A DNA stretch of 64,000 nt, from contig OY756146.1 of NCBI GenBank assembly GCA_963576785.1, positions 1,798,001 through 1,862,000 on the forward strand, in the 5' to 3' direction. The notes under the pieces were generated by a model. The model worked only from the letters and a program-made list of their open reading frames with translations, was not told the DNA's origin and did no database searches. Below are positions 1-11,294 of this stretch, one piece after another. The DNA is from Chlorophyllum brunneum (lineage: Eukaryota; Basidiomycota; Agaricomycetes; Agaricales; Agaricaceae). Position 1 is the stretch's first letter. The number at the start of each line of letters is the position of its first letter. The position numbers and the translations under genes were made by a program.

Positions 1-1
1 C

Positions 2-1891
2 CACACATGCATAGCACAATGAATGATAGACGAAGAACAGATCCCAACCAAACCCCTGGAGACCCCGATCAGAGTAATCAATGCCGACAGAACAGAAAAT
101 AAAAAAGGAGAGATAACGGACAAGGCACAACTGGTATTAAACAACGGCAACCACACAGAACAAATCGACACTCTGGTAACACAATTGGAAAGTACAGACC
201 TATATCTCGGACACGACTGGCTGGTCAAGCATAACCCGGAAATCGATTGGAACAATCACGTCATACAATTCACCAGATGCCCAGGTGATTGCAAAATATC
301 ACACAGCAACATAGGGTTCAACGAGAGAATACGGACAGTCAAGGAATACATTGACGAGAAAAAGGCAGACCGGACAAATGATGAAGATCTACCACTATAC
401 CTCCGACGATACACCCACCTATTCAACAAAAAGAACTTTGATAAACTACCCAAGCACACGGTATGGGACCATGAGATAAACCTGTCTGAAGATGCACCCC
501 CAGTACTACAGTCCAAAGTCTACCCAATGACAATAGCGGAGAAACAGGAACTACAAAAGTTCCTTGACGAGAACCTGGCCTCAGGACAAATCAGACCATC
601 ACAATCCCCTTACACCACCCCATGTTTCTTTATACCAAAAAAGGACGGAACAAAATGCCTGGTACAGGATTATAAAAAGCTGAATGAACACACCATCAAG
701 GATAAGATGCCACTGCCACTCATAGGCAAAGTTCTAGACCAATTAAAGGATGCAAAGGTGTTCAACAAGCTCGATATCATTTGGGGATATAACAACGTCA
801 GGATAAGAAAAGGAGATGAATGGAAGGCAGCATTTGTAATGAACAGCGGATTATTCGAACCTACGGTCATGTTCTTTGGGATGAGCAATTCACCGGCAAC
901 CTTTCAGAGAATGATGAACACGGTATTTCGGGAAATGTTACATGAGAGAATGCTCGTCAACTACATGGACGATTTTGTCATTCCAGGAACCACACAAGAA
1001 GTACTCGAGGAAAGAACAACGCGGTTCTTAGACATTGCAACCAAGCACCAGCTCTACTTCAAGCGCTCAAAATGTGTGTTTGATGCGAAGGAAATACCCA
1101 TACTGGGCTTTATAGTGGGACAAGGCAGCGTTAAAATGGAGGAGGAGAAGGTGAAAGCAGTAAGAGAATGGCCAACACCCAAATCCGTGAAAGACGTCGA
1201 AAAATTCCTGGGTTTTGCAAACTTCTACCGACAATTCATACAAGACTTCAGTAACATAGCAACACCCCTACACGAGCTGAAGAAGAAAGATGCGCAATGG
1301 TCATGGTCAGAACAACAACAACAGGCGTTTGAGAAGATCAAAGAAAAGATCACGAGCAAACCAGTACTAGCAATGCCTCAAGACAAAGAACAATACAGGG
1401 TAGAAGTGGATGCATTGGGATATGGAGTAGGAGCGGTATTATCACAAAACCAGAATGACCAGTGGCACCCAATCGCCTTTCACTCGAGAACAATGACACC
1501 GGCAGAACGAAACTACCAAATCTACGACAAAGAACTATTAGCAATCCGAGAAGTGATCAAAATGTGGAGACAATACCTGCTCGATGCCGACAAACCATTC
1601 GAGATATGGACAGACCACAAGAACTTAGAATACTTCAGGAAACCGCAACAACTCACAGGTCGACAGGCAAGATGGCAACTGGAATTACAGGAATATCGCT
1701 ACACACTAAAACACATACCCGGAAAAACAAACACAAAAGCAGACATGCTATCAAGACTAGCAAAAATGGACACAACCAGAGACAACACAAATATCACGCT
1801 ATTACCCGACCACTTATTCAATAACACTATCACCGAGATTAGACAAATTTGGGAAATATCGGGGGAAGAAGACCTGAAACACCGATTATGA
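2..1891 (+). pseudogene. Gypsy-1 pol: protease C-terminus, reverse transcriptase, RNase H
   Basis: Reading frame 2. The first codons continue the protease seen complete in copy 2; a TGA just before the ATG at 23 stands where copy 2 has CGA. The segment DLYLGHDWLVKHNPEI is the usual retropepsin end. The RT has the catalytic YMDD box near 963-975 (LVNYMDDFV) and the GFANFYRQFI thumb motif. RNase H carries EVDALGYGVGAVL, a TDHKNL box and the end motif HIPGKTNTKADMLSRLA. The frame closes at a TGA (1889-1891) and continues in the same frame after two such stops. It copies element RNA into DNA in cytoplasmic particles; this copy is inactive because of the stops unless UGA is read through. Confidence 0.93.
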
Positions 1892-1972
1892 AAGGAGCAA
1901 AGAAGAGAAACACAGTGGCTAAGAGAAAAGGAGAAATGACCAGAGGAGATATGGGAAACTGATGGATTACCC

Positions 1973-3073
1973 ATGTTTGAGGGAAGAATATATGTACTAC
2001 CAAACGCCGAGTTACGCCAAGAAATACTCCAACAACACTACGACAAAACGGATGTAGGACACCTGGGACAGCACAGAATGATCGAACTCCTCAAAAGGAC
2101 ATATTGGTGGCCACAAATGCACAATGATGTTAAACGATACATCAAGGGATGCGACATATGTCAGCGAAACAAAATACTCTGAACATGACCTACCACACAT
2201 CTCCATCCATTACCGATACCCACTGGACCATGGGAAGAAATATCAATCGACATGATAGGACCACTGCCAGAATCAGACAGATATGACACGATACTTGTCA
2301 TTGTTGATCGTTTCAGCAAAATGATCAGACTACGCACAGTTAACACCACCCTATCATCCAAAGAGTTAGGAGATATTTATTGTGACAATATATGGAGGCA
2401 ACATGGGATACCCTGCAGGATCATCAGTGACAGAGGCCCACAATTTGCATCAAAATTCATGGCAGAACTTTGCAGAGCAACTGGCACCCAACGTAACCTA
2501 TCCATGGCATACCATCCACAAACAGATGGTCAGACAGAGCACATCAACCAGGAGGTCGAGGCATACCTCAGAAATGTAATCAACCATGCGCAGGACAACT
2601 GGAAGAAATGGCTCAGCACAGCAGAATTCCAGTATAACAATAAAACACATAGTGCCACTGGACACTCACCATTCCAGATAGTATATGGACGATATCCCTG
2701 GAAAGGGGATATCTCAAATGAGGTCAAGGCACCTGCGATCACGGAGCAAATACAGGAGTTACAAGACATGCGCCAAGAAACGATCAAAATGCTACAACAA
2801 AACCAGACACAGATGGAGAAACGGAACAGCACAAAACCAGAACACGAATATAGGGCAGGAGACCAAGTTTGGCTTGAAGCAGATAACATTAGAACGACAT
2901 GGCCGACAAGAAAACTTGATCACAGGAGATACGGACCATTCCGAGTAAAAGAAAAAATAGGCGAAACAAGCTACCAACTGGAACTACCTGAAACATGGGC
3001 AATACATGACGTGTTTAACAGCAGACTCCTCTCCCCCTACTTCGCCACCACCAATCCCCGAGATAATCAATGA
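1973..3073 (+). pseudogene. Gypsy-1 integrase (zinc domain and DDE core)
   Basis: Same frame as the RT segment, separated from it and internally by TGA codons at 1937, 2180 and 2186. The HHCC zinc-binding part is GHLGQH...CDICQRN (about 2056-2170). The catalytic core has D in DMIGPLPES (2250), D in ISDRGPQFAS (2434) and E in INQEVEAYLR (2545), so the DDE triad is present. The C-terminal part holds the usual PYFATTNP-like end. A frameshift near 3040 moves the following chromodomain into frame 0. Integrase inserts the DNA copy into chromatin; this copy needs five stop codons and a frameshift repaired to be functional. Confidence 0.92.
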
Positions 3074-3278
3074 TGAGGAACAGTACGAGGTAGATGAAGT
3101 CCGAGGACACCGTACAAGGGGAAAACGAAAACAGTACCTAATACACTGGAAAGGGTATACGTCCGAAGAAGATACATGGGAAAATGAAGCAAATCTGGAA
3201 AACGCCAAAGAAGCAGTACAGGAGTTTATGAGCAAGATTTCGAGGACAAAACCTATAAAAAGGGGAGGTAAAAAGTGA
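3006..3278 (+). pseudogene. Gypsy-1 chromodomain (C-terminus of integrase)
   Basis: The frame 0 segment encodes YEVDEVRGHRTRGKRKQYL followed by IHWKGYTSEEDTWENEANL, a canonical chromodomain with the aromatic residues Y, W and W that form the methyl-lysine cage (about 3087-3195). Chromodomains at the end of integrase are the hallmark of chromoviruses and direct insertion to heterochromatin by binding methylated histone H3. The reading frame differs from the integrase core by one base, a probable indel. The matching domain of copy 2 is at about 57320-57545 on the minus strand. Confidence 0.9.
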
Positions 3279-3384
3279 CAGTTATGAACAACAAACCTCG
3301 CATTCCAAGCAACCACTACACTCAAAGCATCACTCATGGAATCCACTTCACCCTTGACTTCGCCAACTATCTTCATAACACACC

Positions 3385-4221
3385 ATGCCCACCGAACGCC
3401 AACTTACTCCATACCCCTACCTCAAAGAATTCGATGAACTCGTCCCAGAAAGAACCAGCCACGAGAAGCTCGTGGAAGGAGAAACCCTAGTCGACACCAT
3501 GATACTATTAGGTGCAGCAATGAAAGCAACCCAAGAAGGCGCATCTAAAATAATGGACACCTTATCCAATGCCACTCCAAGACTCAACCAGTTCATCATC
3601 GATGAAGGAAGGAGAGACCAATTGGAGAGACACTTATATGAAATCAACGACGACCTGCAACTTATCGTCATCTCCAATATGTGAGCTCGGATGCACAGCA
3701 TCCTTGTAGCCCTGGCCGAACGACTCAATACGTACGAGTCAAGGAGTACAGACAATCTCTCCCACCATATCGTTAACCGACTACTTGTTAGTAATGACCC
3801 GTTTCCCATCCAACATCACATCTGTCATAAATGCGAACAAAAGACACTAGAAGCAACAGCTGCCGACCAACTACTTCACCCCGACATCGAAGAAGAAGTA
3901 GCCCATTTACAAACCATCCTCACCACAGTAGTACCCCCTATTACACCCATGACCTTCCACCCACCGCAAGGATATAACACATTGAAATCGGAAGGCGAAA
4001 AGGACAACAAATACTGGAGGGGCATAGTGCATAAGCTCTTAGGCAATCACACCAACGATAACACCATGTACAATAACCACACCCATTTCCTGTTCAAAGA
4101 AGGACCGCCACACGCACCCCTCTGGATTGGCTTAAGACGTGTCGACAAAGCACCTCTCATCGGAGGAAACAAGAAGGACTTAGCCAGAGCTCTGGGAGCA
4201 GCCATACCTATGAACAAGTAA
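3385..4221 (+). pseudogene. Extra ORF downstream of the chromodomain in Gypsy-1 (ORF3)
   Basis: A 278-codon frame lies between the chromodomain and the 3' LTR and is broken only once, by a TGA at 3682. It starts MPTERQLTPYPYLKEF, has a helical first half (IDEGRRDQLERHLYEINDDL), one CHKC pair (HHICHKCEQ) and a C-terminal part with YWRGIVHKLL and PLWIGLRRVDKAPLIGGNK. I do not recognise the family. Copy 2 encodes a homologous frame at the same place (55266-57224, minus), so it is a regular component of this family. An envelope-like role is not supported: no signal peptide or transmembrane segment is visible. A Gag-like or accessory regulatory role is possible but unproven. Confidence 0.75.
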
Positions 4222-4328
4222 ATGCTCATCGCATTTTCCTACCTTCTCCAAATTCCATATGCTTTATTTTACAAAGGACCTTTACAGTAATACGTATCAT
4301 GAGGACATGAAGCTTGAAAGGGAGGTAT

Positions 4329-4610
4329 TGTTACGAACTAGGGATAGACCGTTCATTCCTATCATGCGCCCGTTACCTCGTGTACCCTCATACTTGTTTC
4401 ACTCCTCGTTTCACCCCTAGAGGCTATACCTCCTATCTGACTCATTTACTCCTCTCCCTTATTATTAGCCGTCACCACTAGTATATAAAGTGTAGTAATA
4501 CTTGACATGTTCCTTACACTTTACCAATCGTATCATCCCTTCTTCCTTTCTCTACTTCCTTTCCTTTATCCAAAGGCTTGCAACCTGAGTCAGAGACTAA
4601 GGTCGTAACA
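4329..4610 (+). repeat. 3' LTR of Gypsy-1
   Basis: A 282-bp repeat with inverted ends TGTTAC and GTAACA, immediately after a purine tract at 4316-4325. A TATA box (TATATAAAG, 4482-4490) marks the U3 promoter. Close relatives occur at 50803-51096, 54624-54926, 54927-55223 and 63246-63552 and in pieces at 13271-13362, 20157-20289 and 21805-21859. Confidence 0.93.
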
Positions 4611-4617
4611 CAACGCC

Positions 4618-5007
4618 AACCTGGGAGTTCTGTTCTGCACCAAGTGCTGCAGATGGGGCCATCCTCTTATCCGATGCTGTGCAAGGCTGTTCACCTGTGC
4701 TCACTGCAAGGGTTCCCACTCCACTGCCAACCATCATGCCTTTGCCTACTGCTGCAAGGGTAATAACAAAGCAGACCCGCCCATCGCAGCCACCCCCACT
4801 GGAGAACCATGCCCCCACAAGACTATGTGTTCCAACTGCAGCAAGGACCACCTCGCCACTGACCACAAATGTCAGTTTTGGAAGAAGTGATTTGACCATG
4901 ACTGGCACACAAACAAAGTGCTCGAACTAAGAGCCAACAAAGGAGTCCCAGTGCCGCCCTCCTCATCATCCCTGGCTAGTCAAAGCCAGACTAACCCCTC
5001 TCAATGA
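4618..5007 (+). pseudogene. LINE-1 ORF1, C-terminal zinc-knuckle part
   Basis: The frame gives FCTKCCRWGHPLIRC, CAHCKGSHSTANH and CSNCSKDHLATDHKC, three cysteine/histidine knuckles of the retroviral CCHC kind that bind element RNA. It corresponds almost residue for residue to the end of ORF1 in the minus-strand copy. One TGA interrupts it (FWKK-stop-FDHDW) where the sister copy has a codon for Q. The stop codon TGA (5005-5007) overlaps the ORF2 start ATG at 5004 as ATGA. Confidence 0.85.
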
Positions 5008-8000
5008 ATAACACACCCGATGATCAAGACAGGCCTCCTTGCTCATTTCTGAGTGAGTTGAAGGTCTGCTCTCACAACATTGGAAGATCATATGGAGTGA
5101 TGGAGACAGTCCTTGTGCGTAGAGGTGACGTCAACCTCCTCCTCATACAAGAACCCCCATGGAGATACCTCCATGATATCCCTTCCCCTATCTCCAACGA
5201 CGGTTCCCCCCTCGTGGGAGGCCCAGTCCACTCGGACTGGACACTCCTCTTATATCCAATTATTGCCGAAGAAGTCCTCCAAGTTGGATGCCGGTGCTAC
5301 CCTCAATGGACGGTAAACATGGAACACCATACCACTCCCTGAGTCCTTGCCTTTGCTCACAAGAGGCTCAAGTGCCTCCGACCCTCCGTCAGAAGAGACA
5401 TTATAGAACATTAAGACCTCCTGTGCATCTCTCTTTGTGTAGGAGGAGAAGAACTACTGTTGCTTAACATATATAATGACAGCCATAACACTGCACTCCA
5501 CTTCCTCGAGGAGCATCTCTTTGACCTTCTGCCCTTCCTCTTACTGGGCAGGGATATCAATATTTGATCTGAGTGATGTGACCCTTCAATGGATGAACAT
5601 CCAGCAAGTGCAGACTATCTCCTCATGATCACCAAAGCCCTCAATTTAGAGAGATCAATTCTATCTGTGGCCAAACCAACACACTACACTCCAGACCCCA
5701 ACCTACCAGACACAGTCATTGACCTGTTGTTTGTTTCGGGAATGTTACTGTACATCCCCACCCATGTTATCCAGGAAAGCGATTGATACAATTTGGATCA
5801 TGCTTCACTTCTGATCAGAGTTCCTATTCCGCAGATGGACATTGTCATTGAGAGATTGACGATATCTAAAGGATCGGAGGAGGAGACCAAATTCCTGACA
5901 GATATCATGGTAGGAATTAACAACATGAACTGGCCAATAAATGACGCAGATGAGCTGGAGAGAGCTGTTGCCAAATTGGGAGGTTTATTTGACAGGTCTT
6001 GGAATTGCAATGTGAAGAAGACCAAGATTACCACTAGGTCCAAAACCTGGTGGAACAAAGAATGCTCTAATGCACTTGCAACTCATCGCATGGACCGGAA
6101 AAATAAGTGCAAATGGAATGCTTTTCACAAAACCACGAGGAAAGAGAAAAGGGCATATTTTGACAAGAAGATCCAAGAAATCTCAGTCGACAACCAATGC
6201 CCATGGGATCTAATGCCGTGGATCAAAGCATGCACTCTCCCAGCTACTGAAGCCATTCGCCACAATGGTCAGCCTTGCCTCACTATGGACAACCTATGGA
6301 CAGCCCTTGACCAATACTACAACTTGGCTCAGGACAGACCTATCAATGTAGCTGTCCTAGAAGAACTACTACCGGCAATTGGCATGGAGAATAGGACTTG
6401 GGTCAATTTCTCTCTATTGAAAATGAGAGAATTGCTTAAGGATACCTCGAATTCTTCTGCCCCCGGCCCCAACCACATTTCCTGGTCCCACCTCAAACAG
6501 ATCGCCGCCGTTGACACTTGCGCCGATCTCTTCCTCAGAATCAGTTGCGCATGCCTATTTCTTGGACACTGGCCCTTGCACTTCAAAAAGTCAATGTTGG
6601 TAATTATCCCCAAACCCAACAAACCTGACTACTCCACTCTGAAGGCATTCAGGCCAATTGTCTTACTCAATATGTTTGGCAAGTTAATAGAAAATATGCT
6701 AGCCAAATGACTCCAATTTGAGGCAGTGAAATTCAAGGTTCTTCATTCTCATCAACTAGGAGCCATCCGACAACAATCCACTGAGGACATGGGACTTTTC
6801 CTAACCCACATCATCTGGGGAGCATGGACAAAGAAAAAGAAAACATTGGTACTTGCATTCGATGTAGCCCAATTCTTCCCCTCCCTTAACCATAACCTCC
6901 TTACCAACATACTTGATCGACAGGGATTTCCTCCTCAAATTGCAAGGTTCTTCAACAATTATCTCAAAGAATGCCATACTTCCTACCAGTGGAACAACAA
7001 AAATTTCCCGGAATATGACATGGCAGTTGGAGTGGGCCAAGGCTTAGCCCTGAGTCCCATTCTCTCTGCTCTTTACATTGCTCCCCTCCTCCAAATCTTT
7101 GATATCCATATGGAGGAACATCGTGACAAATGGGACTTTGATGTCCTATCTTTTGTGGATGACAGCACCCTGGTCACGCAATCCCCGTCCCTCAAACAGA
7201 ATGTTGAAATACTCCAGTACATGTATTGTGAAATAGAGTGGCTCATGAATGAATTTGGCCTAGTGATTGAACACAGCAAGTCCAAAGTCTTCCACTTTAC
7301 ATGTGCAAGGCAGGACTCCAATCCCTCTATCAATTTGGGATCCCCACCATTCACTGGCCATACCCCCCTTAAGCCAAAAGCCCACTGGCAATACCTTGGC
7401 TTCTATTTCAACTGGACATTAACCTTCAAGGAGCATGTCTGCTACTACTCTACCAAAGTGATATCTTTGATCAAGGCAATGAAAATACTAGGAAACTCCA
7501 TATATAGTCTGTCCCCTAGCAACAAAAGACTACTGTACTGTTCGTGTGTCATACTGGTGGCAACATACAGATACTGACTATGGTTTCACAACAAGTCACA
7601 AACAAAAGGGACTTGCAAAATCCTCAACAAGATGCAGTGATGTGCAGTCCTCTGGATTACTGGGGCCTTCCATACATCTCCCACTGGCAGTGTTGAGTCC
7701 CTCGTGGGGCTCATGCCCATTAAACTCCACCTCCGAAAGCTGGCCGAACAACAAACATCGAGGCTCCACACACTGGATGATGAACACACACTGGCAAGAT
7801 TGACGAAAGAGTATCATTCTTCCCCATACCAACTTCATATCAAGAATTTCACAGAGATTCAGAAGAAGAAGACACTTGGAGCTGTGATGGATGTTTTGTG
7901 CCCCACCCCCGAGACTTGGTATATAGAACATTTTAACTCTGTTTCAAAATCTGTCTGGCCTGGACATAGGTTACTTGACCAATTCTCTACTAATGTATCT

Positions 8001-9053
8001 TTTATAGGATTCAACCAGGATGACCCCCACCTCTCGAAGACACTCTGGGACAATGTTATGATGAATGTAATGATGGACTTCAAATCCATCATTATTGGCA
8101 TAGACAGCTTGGTCTACCCCAACCCCAATCTGCTTGCTAGCCAATTCACGGTGGCAGCCACTATTTGACACTTAGACAGAGGGAGCTCTATCATGAAGAG
8201 ACTCGGAGGAACAATGTTGACTGACACCAAACTGGTTGCGCAATACCTAAGAATCACCAAAGTACTCGCCACCAACGACTATGACTAGGTCAAACACATT
8301 CATGTGTTCACTGACTCCCTCACAGCCTCCCAGCTCCTACTAGACTGCTCACTGCACTTCTGCCAACAGCAGTCTATTCTCACCTTGAAGGTGCTCATGG
8401 CTTGGTTTAACAAGTCTGACCAGCACCACCTCTCATTCTACCACACTCCATCAAAATGCAAGTATGATATCCAAAAAGCCATGCATGACTGGATCCAAAT
8501 GGTTGCCTAGCCTAATCGGGGTCAAAATCACCATGTCCCTAACTTTGTCACCTACCTATGCAAAAAGTCTGTTGAATGCACCATTCACACATGGCAGGCT
8601 ATGTTTGGGTTCAAGAAATACAGCAGTAGTTCCTTCCTCCACCTTCCGGTGTGAGCAAATGGGGCCTCCACTTTACCGTTGCACATCAAGTCTGGTCCCT
8701 GGATATGAGAATACAGATACCAACCACAGTTCTTCACAAGAGCATATCACACCATCCTATGCCACACCCCAATTGGTGAATACCAACTTTGGTTCTTCCC
8801 CAATGAGGACTTATCTTGCTACCATTGTACCAATCAAATGGTCCAGACTAGGTTGCACATCCTTTATCATTGCAACACCTTCGATCATCACTTTGGCATT
8901 GACACCATCAAGACACTAGTCAACTTCTTGCATCGTAACCCCGCTATATTCAGCTTCCCTCTGGAACCTGATTGCCCTTGTATCCATGCCAGGTCAATAC
9001 CCCCGTTACATTGTCGTCAAGTCCAAAGGAGGTTTGGGTCCGTGCCTGCGTGA
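5004..9053 (+). pseudogene. LINE-1 ORF2: APE endonuclease, reverse transcriptase, RNase H, zinc finger
   Basis: A 1,350-codon frame 0 reading with about ten stops. The order is: N-terminal APE-type endonuclease (KVCSHNIGRSYGV, LLLIQEPPW, DPSMDEHP, SDHA-like site near 5793); RT from about 6440 (SSAPGPNHISW, FDVAQFFPSLNHNLL, GVGQGLALSPILSALY, catalytic FVDD at about 7153); RNase H near 8085-8490 (VFTDSLTASQLLLD); and a C-terminal zinc finger LSCYHC...HILYHC (about 8809-8880). Its length of 4,050 nt equals that of the sister copy. Many stops are C-to-T products: TGA here against CGA in the sister at the codons for RVLVF and AKRLQF. Confidence 0.9.
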
Positions 9054-9512
9054 ATCCTTTCTCCTTTTCATTTTTCTTATGCTCTCCCGGTTATGGATTT
9101 CAATCTCATTTCTCTATCTCTCCTTTCCTCACTTGTCTACTATTTTATGTAGTTTTCATTCAACTTCCATCATTCCCATGATGTCGGGGCAAAAGCCCCT
9201 CCACACACTAGTACCGTTTGTTGTTCTCCCTTGTGGTTGCGAGTCAATAGCTTCTCTCTATCAATTTCTCACTTTCACTCTCTCTCTTTCCAAATTCCTA
9301 TCATCCTTTTTCCCATCATTCAACTTTGGTACCAAACATCTCTCTAGTGTATGTGCTAGATGGCATTAAGTTTCATGGGGTTAGTTTACAAATAGTTTAC
9401 TTTCCTTGCTCTGAACTTTTTGTATATTCTGTCTTTGTATGTATGTATGTGCGGACTGCAATCAAGCACTGCTATATAAATTGTTGACTCAAAAAAAAAA
9501 AAAAAAAAAAAA
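9054..9512 (+). other. LINE-1 3' untranslated region and poly(A) tail
   Basis: A pyrimidine-rich stretch without a supported ORF, ending ATATAAATTGTTGACTC followed by 22 A. The same 3' end, with moderate divergence, closes copies 3 and 4. Short GTATGTATGT repeats lie near 9436-9450. The junction to the R element follows directly at 9513. Confidence 0.85.
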
Positions 9513-11294
9513 TCTGATTGCCACCCCGATTTATGAGGGGATAACACATCTGTTGCCCATTTTGATGAATTTGCTTGCTACTTGCCTTCATAATATATGA
9601 ATATTTAGTCAATACACCTAACTATACAGCAAAGCTATGACATCCTTGTTAGCCACACTCTACTTGATAGAGTATATGAGGATTTGCAATGTATCCAACA
9701 CTCCTATCAACTTCTCTGTTGCTCAATTAGTAATACCCTTAGCACACATGGCCAAGGCAGCCCTCTATCAACTCCTAACATTTTCCAACTACCCACTCAA
9801 AGCAATGACCAGCCTCAAGAACCTCTACCAAAGTCTCACCCCATATATCCCACATTGAGAATCCCTTAAGGCCTTTTTTTCCATGATACCACTAACAATG
9901 GCAATCTAACTCATCAATCAACTCCAGTTCAGACTAACACCCAAATGGAGCATAGACTTGTTGAACCTGTGCCTGTCCAAGGCCATCCTGCATGTCATGA
10001 CCCACCTCGATATGAGCATGCACTACCTACAGTTCCACTCAACTATTACTGGGCTATCTGAGATCGTCACCAGTATCATAACTATGAAAATGAAAGACCC
10101 TGCCAGATTTCCTATGCTGTAGCAACAATTAACCCAACTCCAGGAGTTCATAGGCAACCTATACGAAGCACCCAACCTCAAAATACTTGACTTGTACTAA
10201 AAAGCCAACCCAACTATGATCAACAATATGACCAAACTACCACTCTGGCTTATCAAACCAAATGACTGGATCCCGACATGTAAGAACTATACAATCAACT
10301 TGATGAGATCATCAGCCACGTTCACAGTTCCAGAAATAGAGCAAGTACTCAAAGCTATCATACTATTAGGCTTAGGCCTCCCTACCCCAATGGACACTGG
10401 CACTCCAGAACCACCACTACAGGACCCGAAATAGCACCTCACCCCCTCTACCATCTGCCACCTCAATCTTACCATCCTACCAAGATGAAGGCCATTATGA
10501 GGATCCCTTCTCAGATATTGGAAGCGGCCAATCATATTAGATACCAATCCATCGAACTATATGGAGTAAAAGAACTCCCCAAGGACAGTTTTTACTACCG
10601 ACCGCCTAAGATTGAATGTAATGAAATGGAATTTGTTACTAACAAAGGGAATAATGTTATGTCTGAACCTTGAACCTATGTCAGAGGTTATGACAAATTT
10701 CCAGAAGCAATACCACTTATCCCACCACCACAATCCAACAACACTATTATTGACTCTCTACTTTGACTAGCCTGGAAATATGCACCATACCTACATGTAT
10801 GTGACACCAATGGACTCTACTTATGTACCATCAAGAACAGCCTCTACAGCACCTGGAATAACAGTTGGAAAGCATGACTGACTACTGAAGAAACTATGCA
10901 GTACATCTACCCCTACATGTATACTCATAGTCTAGTGCTTGAAGCACTCATTGACCAACAAGTCGCCGATGGAATCTATTGTATAGAGATGCAACCTAGG
11001 GACTTATCACCAGATGACAAACCTGCTATACCCAGTAGTGACAGCGACGACTCTCCCCATCTGCTATTGTGATCTACTCAAGCCTTTGTCGAGTCACCCA
11101 AGTCTTATCTCTCCAAAGAACCAATTGCATCAATGTCATCCCTATTATCCAACTCCGATCATCCTATGGATGCAGTTCTTCCATCACCACTGTCATCATC
11201 GTTGCCCTCTACCACTTTGTCCTGCATGTTTTGTGACTGCAGCTGTTCTGATAAATCTTCATCATCATTATCTGAGATCTCTGAGGATGAGTAA
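9513..11294 (+). pseudogene. Decayed ORF of the R retroelement, continuing into its LTR
   Basis: Frame 0 can be followed for 594 codons from the LINE poly(A) junction to a TAA at 11292. It contains about a dozen stops, but composition is protein-like throughout and is shared in its last part by the other R copies. The first half is rich in P, Q, T and H (QLPTQSNDQPQEPLPKSHP; PHPLYHLPPQSYHP). Then come ILEAANHIRYQSIELYGVKE and, across the LTR start at 10655, GYDKFPEAIPLIPP, DGLYLCTI-like and VLEALIDQQVADGIYCIEM, ending in an acidic serine-rich tail (SEISEDE). I do not recognise the family. The left part is lost where LINE-1 inserted. Confidence 0.6.

Larger units (their letters stand above)
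1..4610 (+). mobile_element. Ty3/Gypsy chromovirus, copy 1 (5' end outside window)
   Basis: LTR retrotransposon entered in the middle of its protease. In order it shows the protease C-terminus, reverse transcriptase, RNase H, integrase zinc and core domains, a chromodomain, an extra ORF, a polypurine tract (GAAAGGGAGG, 4316-4325) and the 3' LTR. The 5' LTR, gag and the protease active site lie left of the window. The element sits inside ORF1 of a LINE, which resumes at 4611, so it is younger than that LINE. A second copy of the family lies on the minus strand at 54927-63552, and solo LTRs of the family lie at 50803 and 54624. Confidence 0.93.
4611..9512 (+). mobile_element. LINE (non-LTR retrotransposon), copy 1, cut on the left by Gypsy-1
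   Basis: The element holds the 3' part of ORF1 with zinc knuckles, ORF2 (endonuclease, RT, RNase H, CCHC), a 460-bp 3' untranslated region and a 22-A tail (9491-9512). Its 5' part is beyond the Gypsy insertion and outside the window. The full-length sister copy is at 13363-20156 on the minus strand, and 3' ends of further copies are at 11791-13270 and 63553-64000. Domain order fits the I/Tad1-like LINEs of fungi. Decay: several stops in ORF2 that are intact codons in the sister copy. Confidence 0.92.

Noticed and set aside
3417..3809. A 130-codon antisense frame opposite Gypsy ORF3
   Set aside because: The sense frame is the one shared with Gypsy-2; the antisense frame is not conserved there.
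4578..4763. A small frame starting in the Gypsy LTR (also 51064-51252)
   Set aside because: It starts in LTR sequence and differs downstream at each site; no conserved product.
9250..9360. Pyrimidine-rich tract as a possible promoter
   Set aside because: It is part of the LINE 3' untranslated region and recurs in other copies at the same distance from poly(A).
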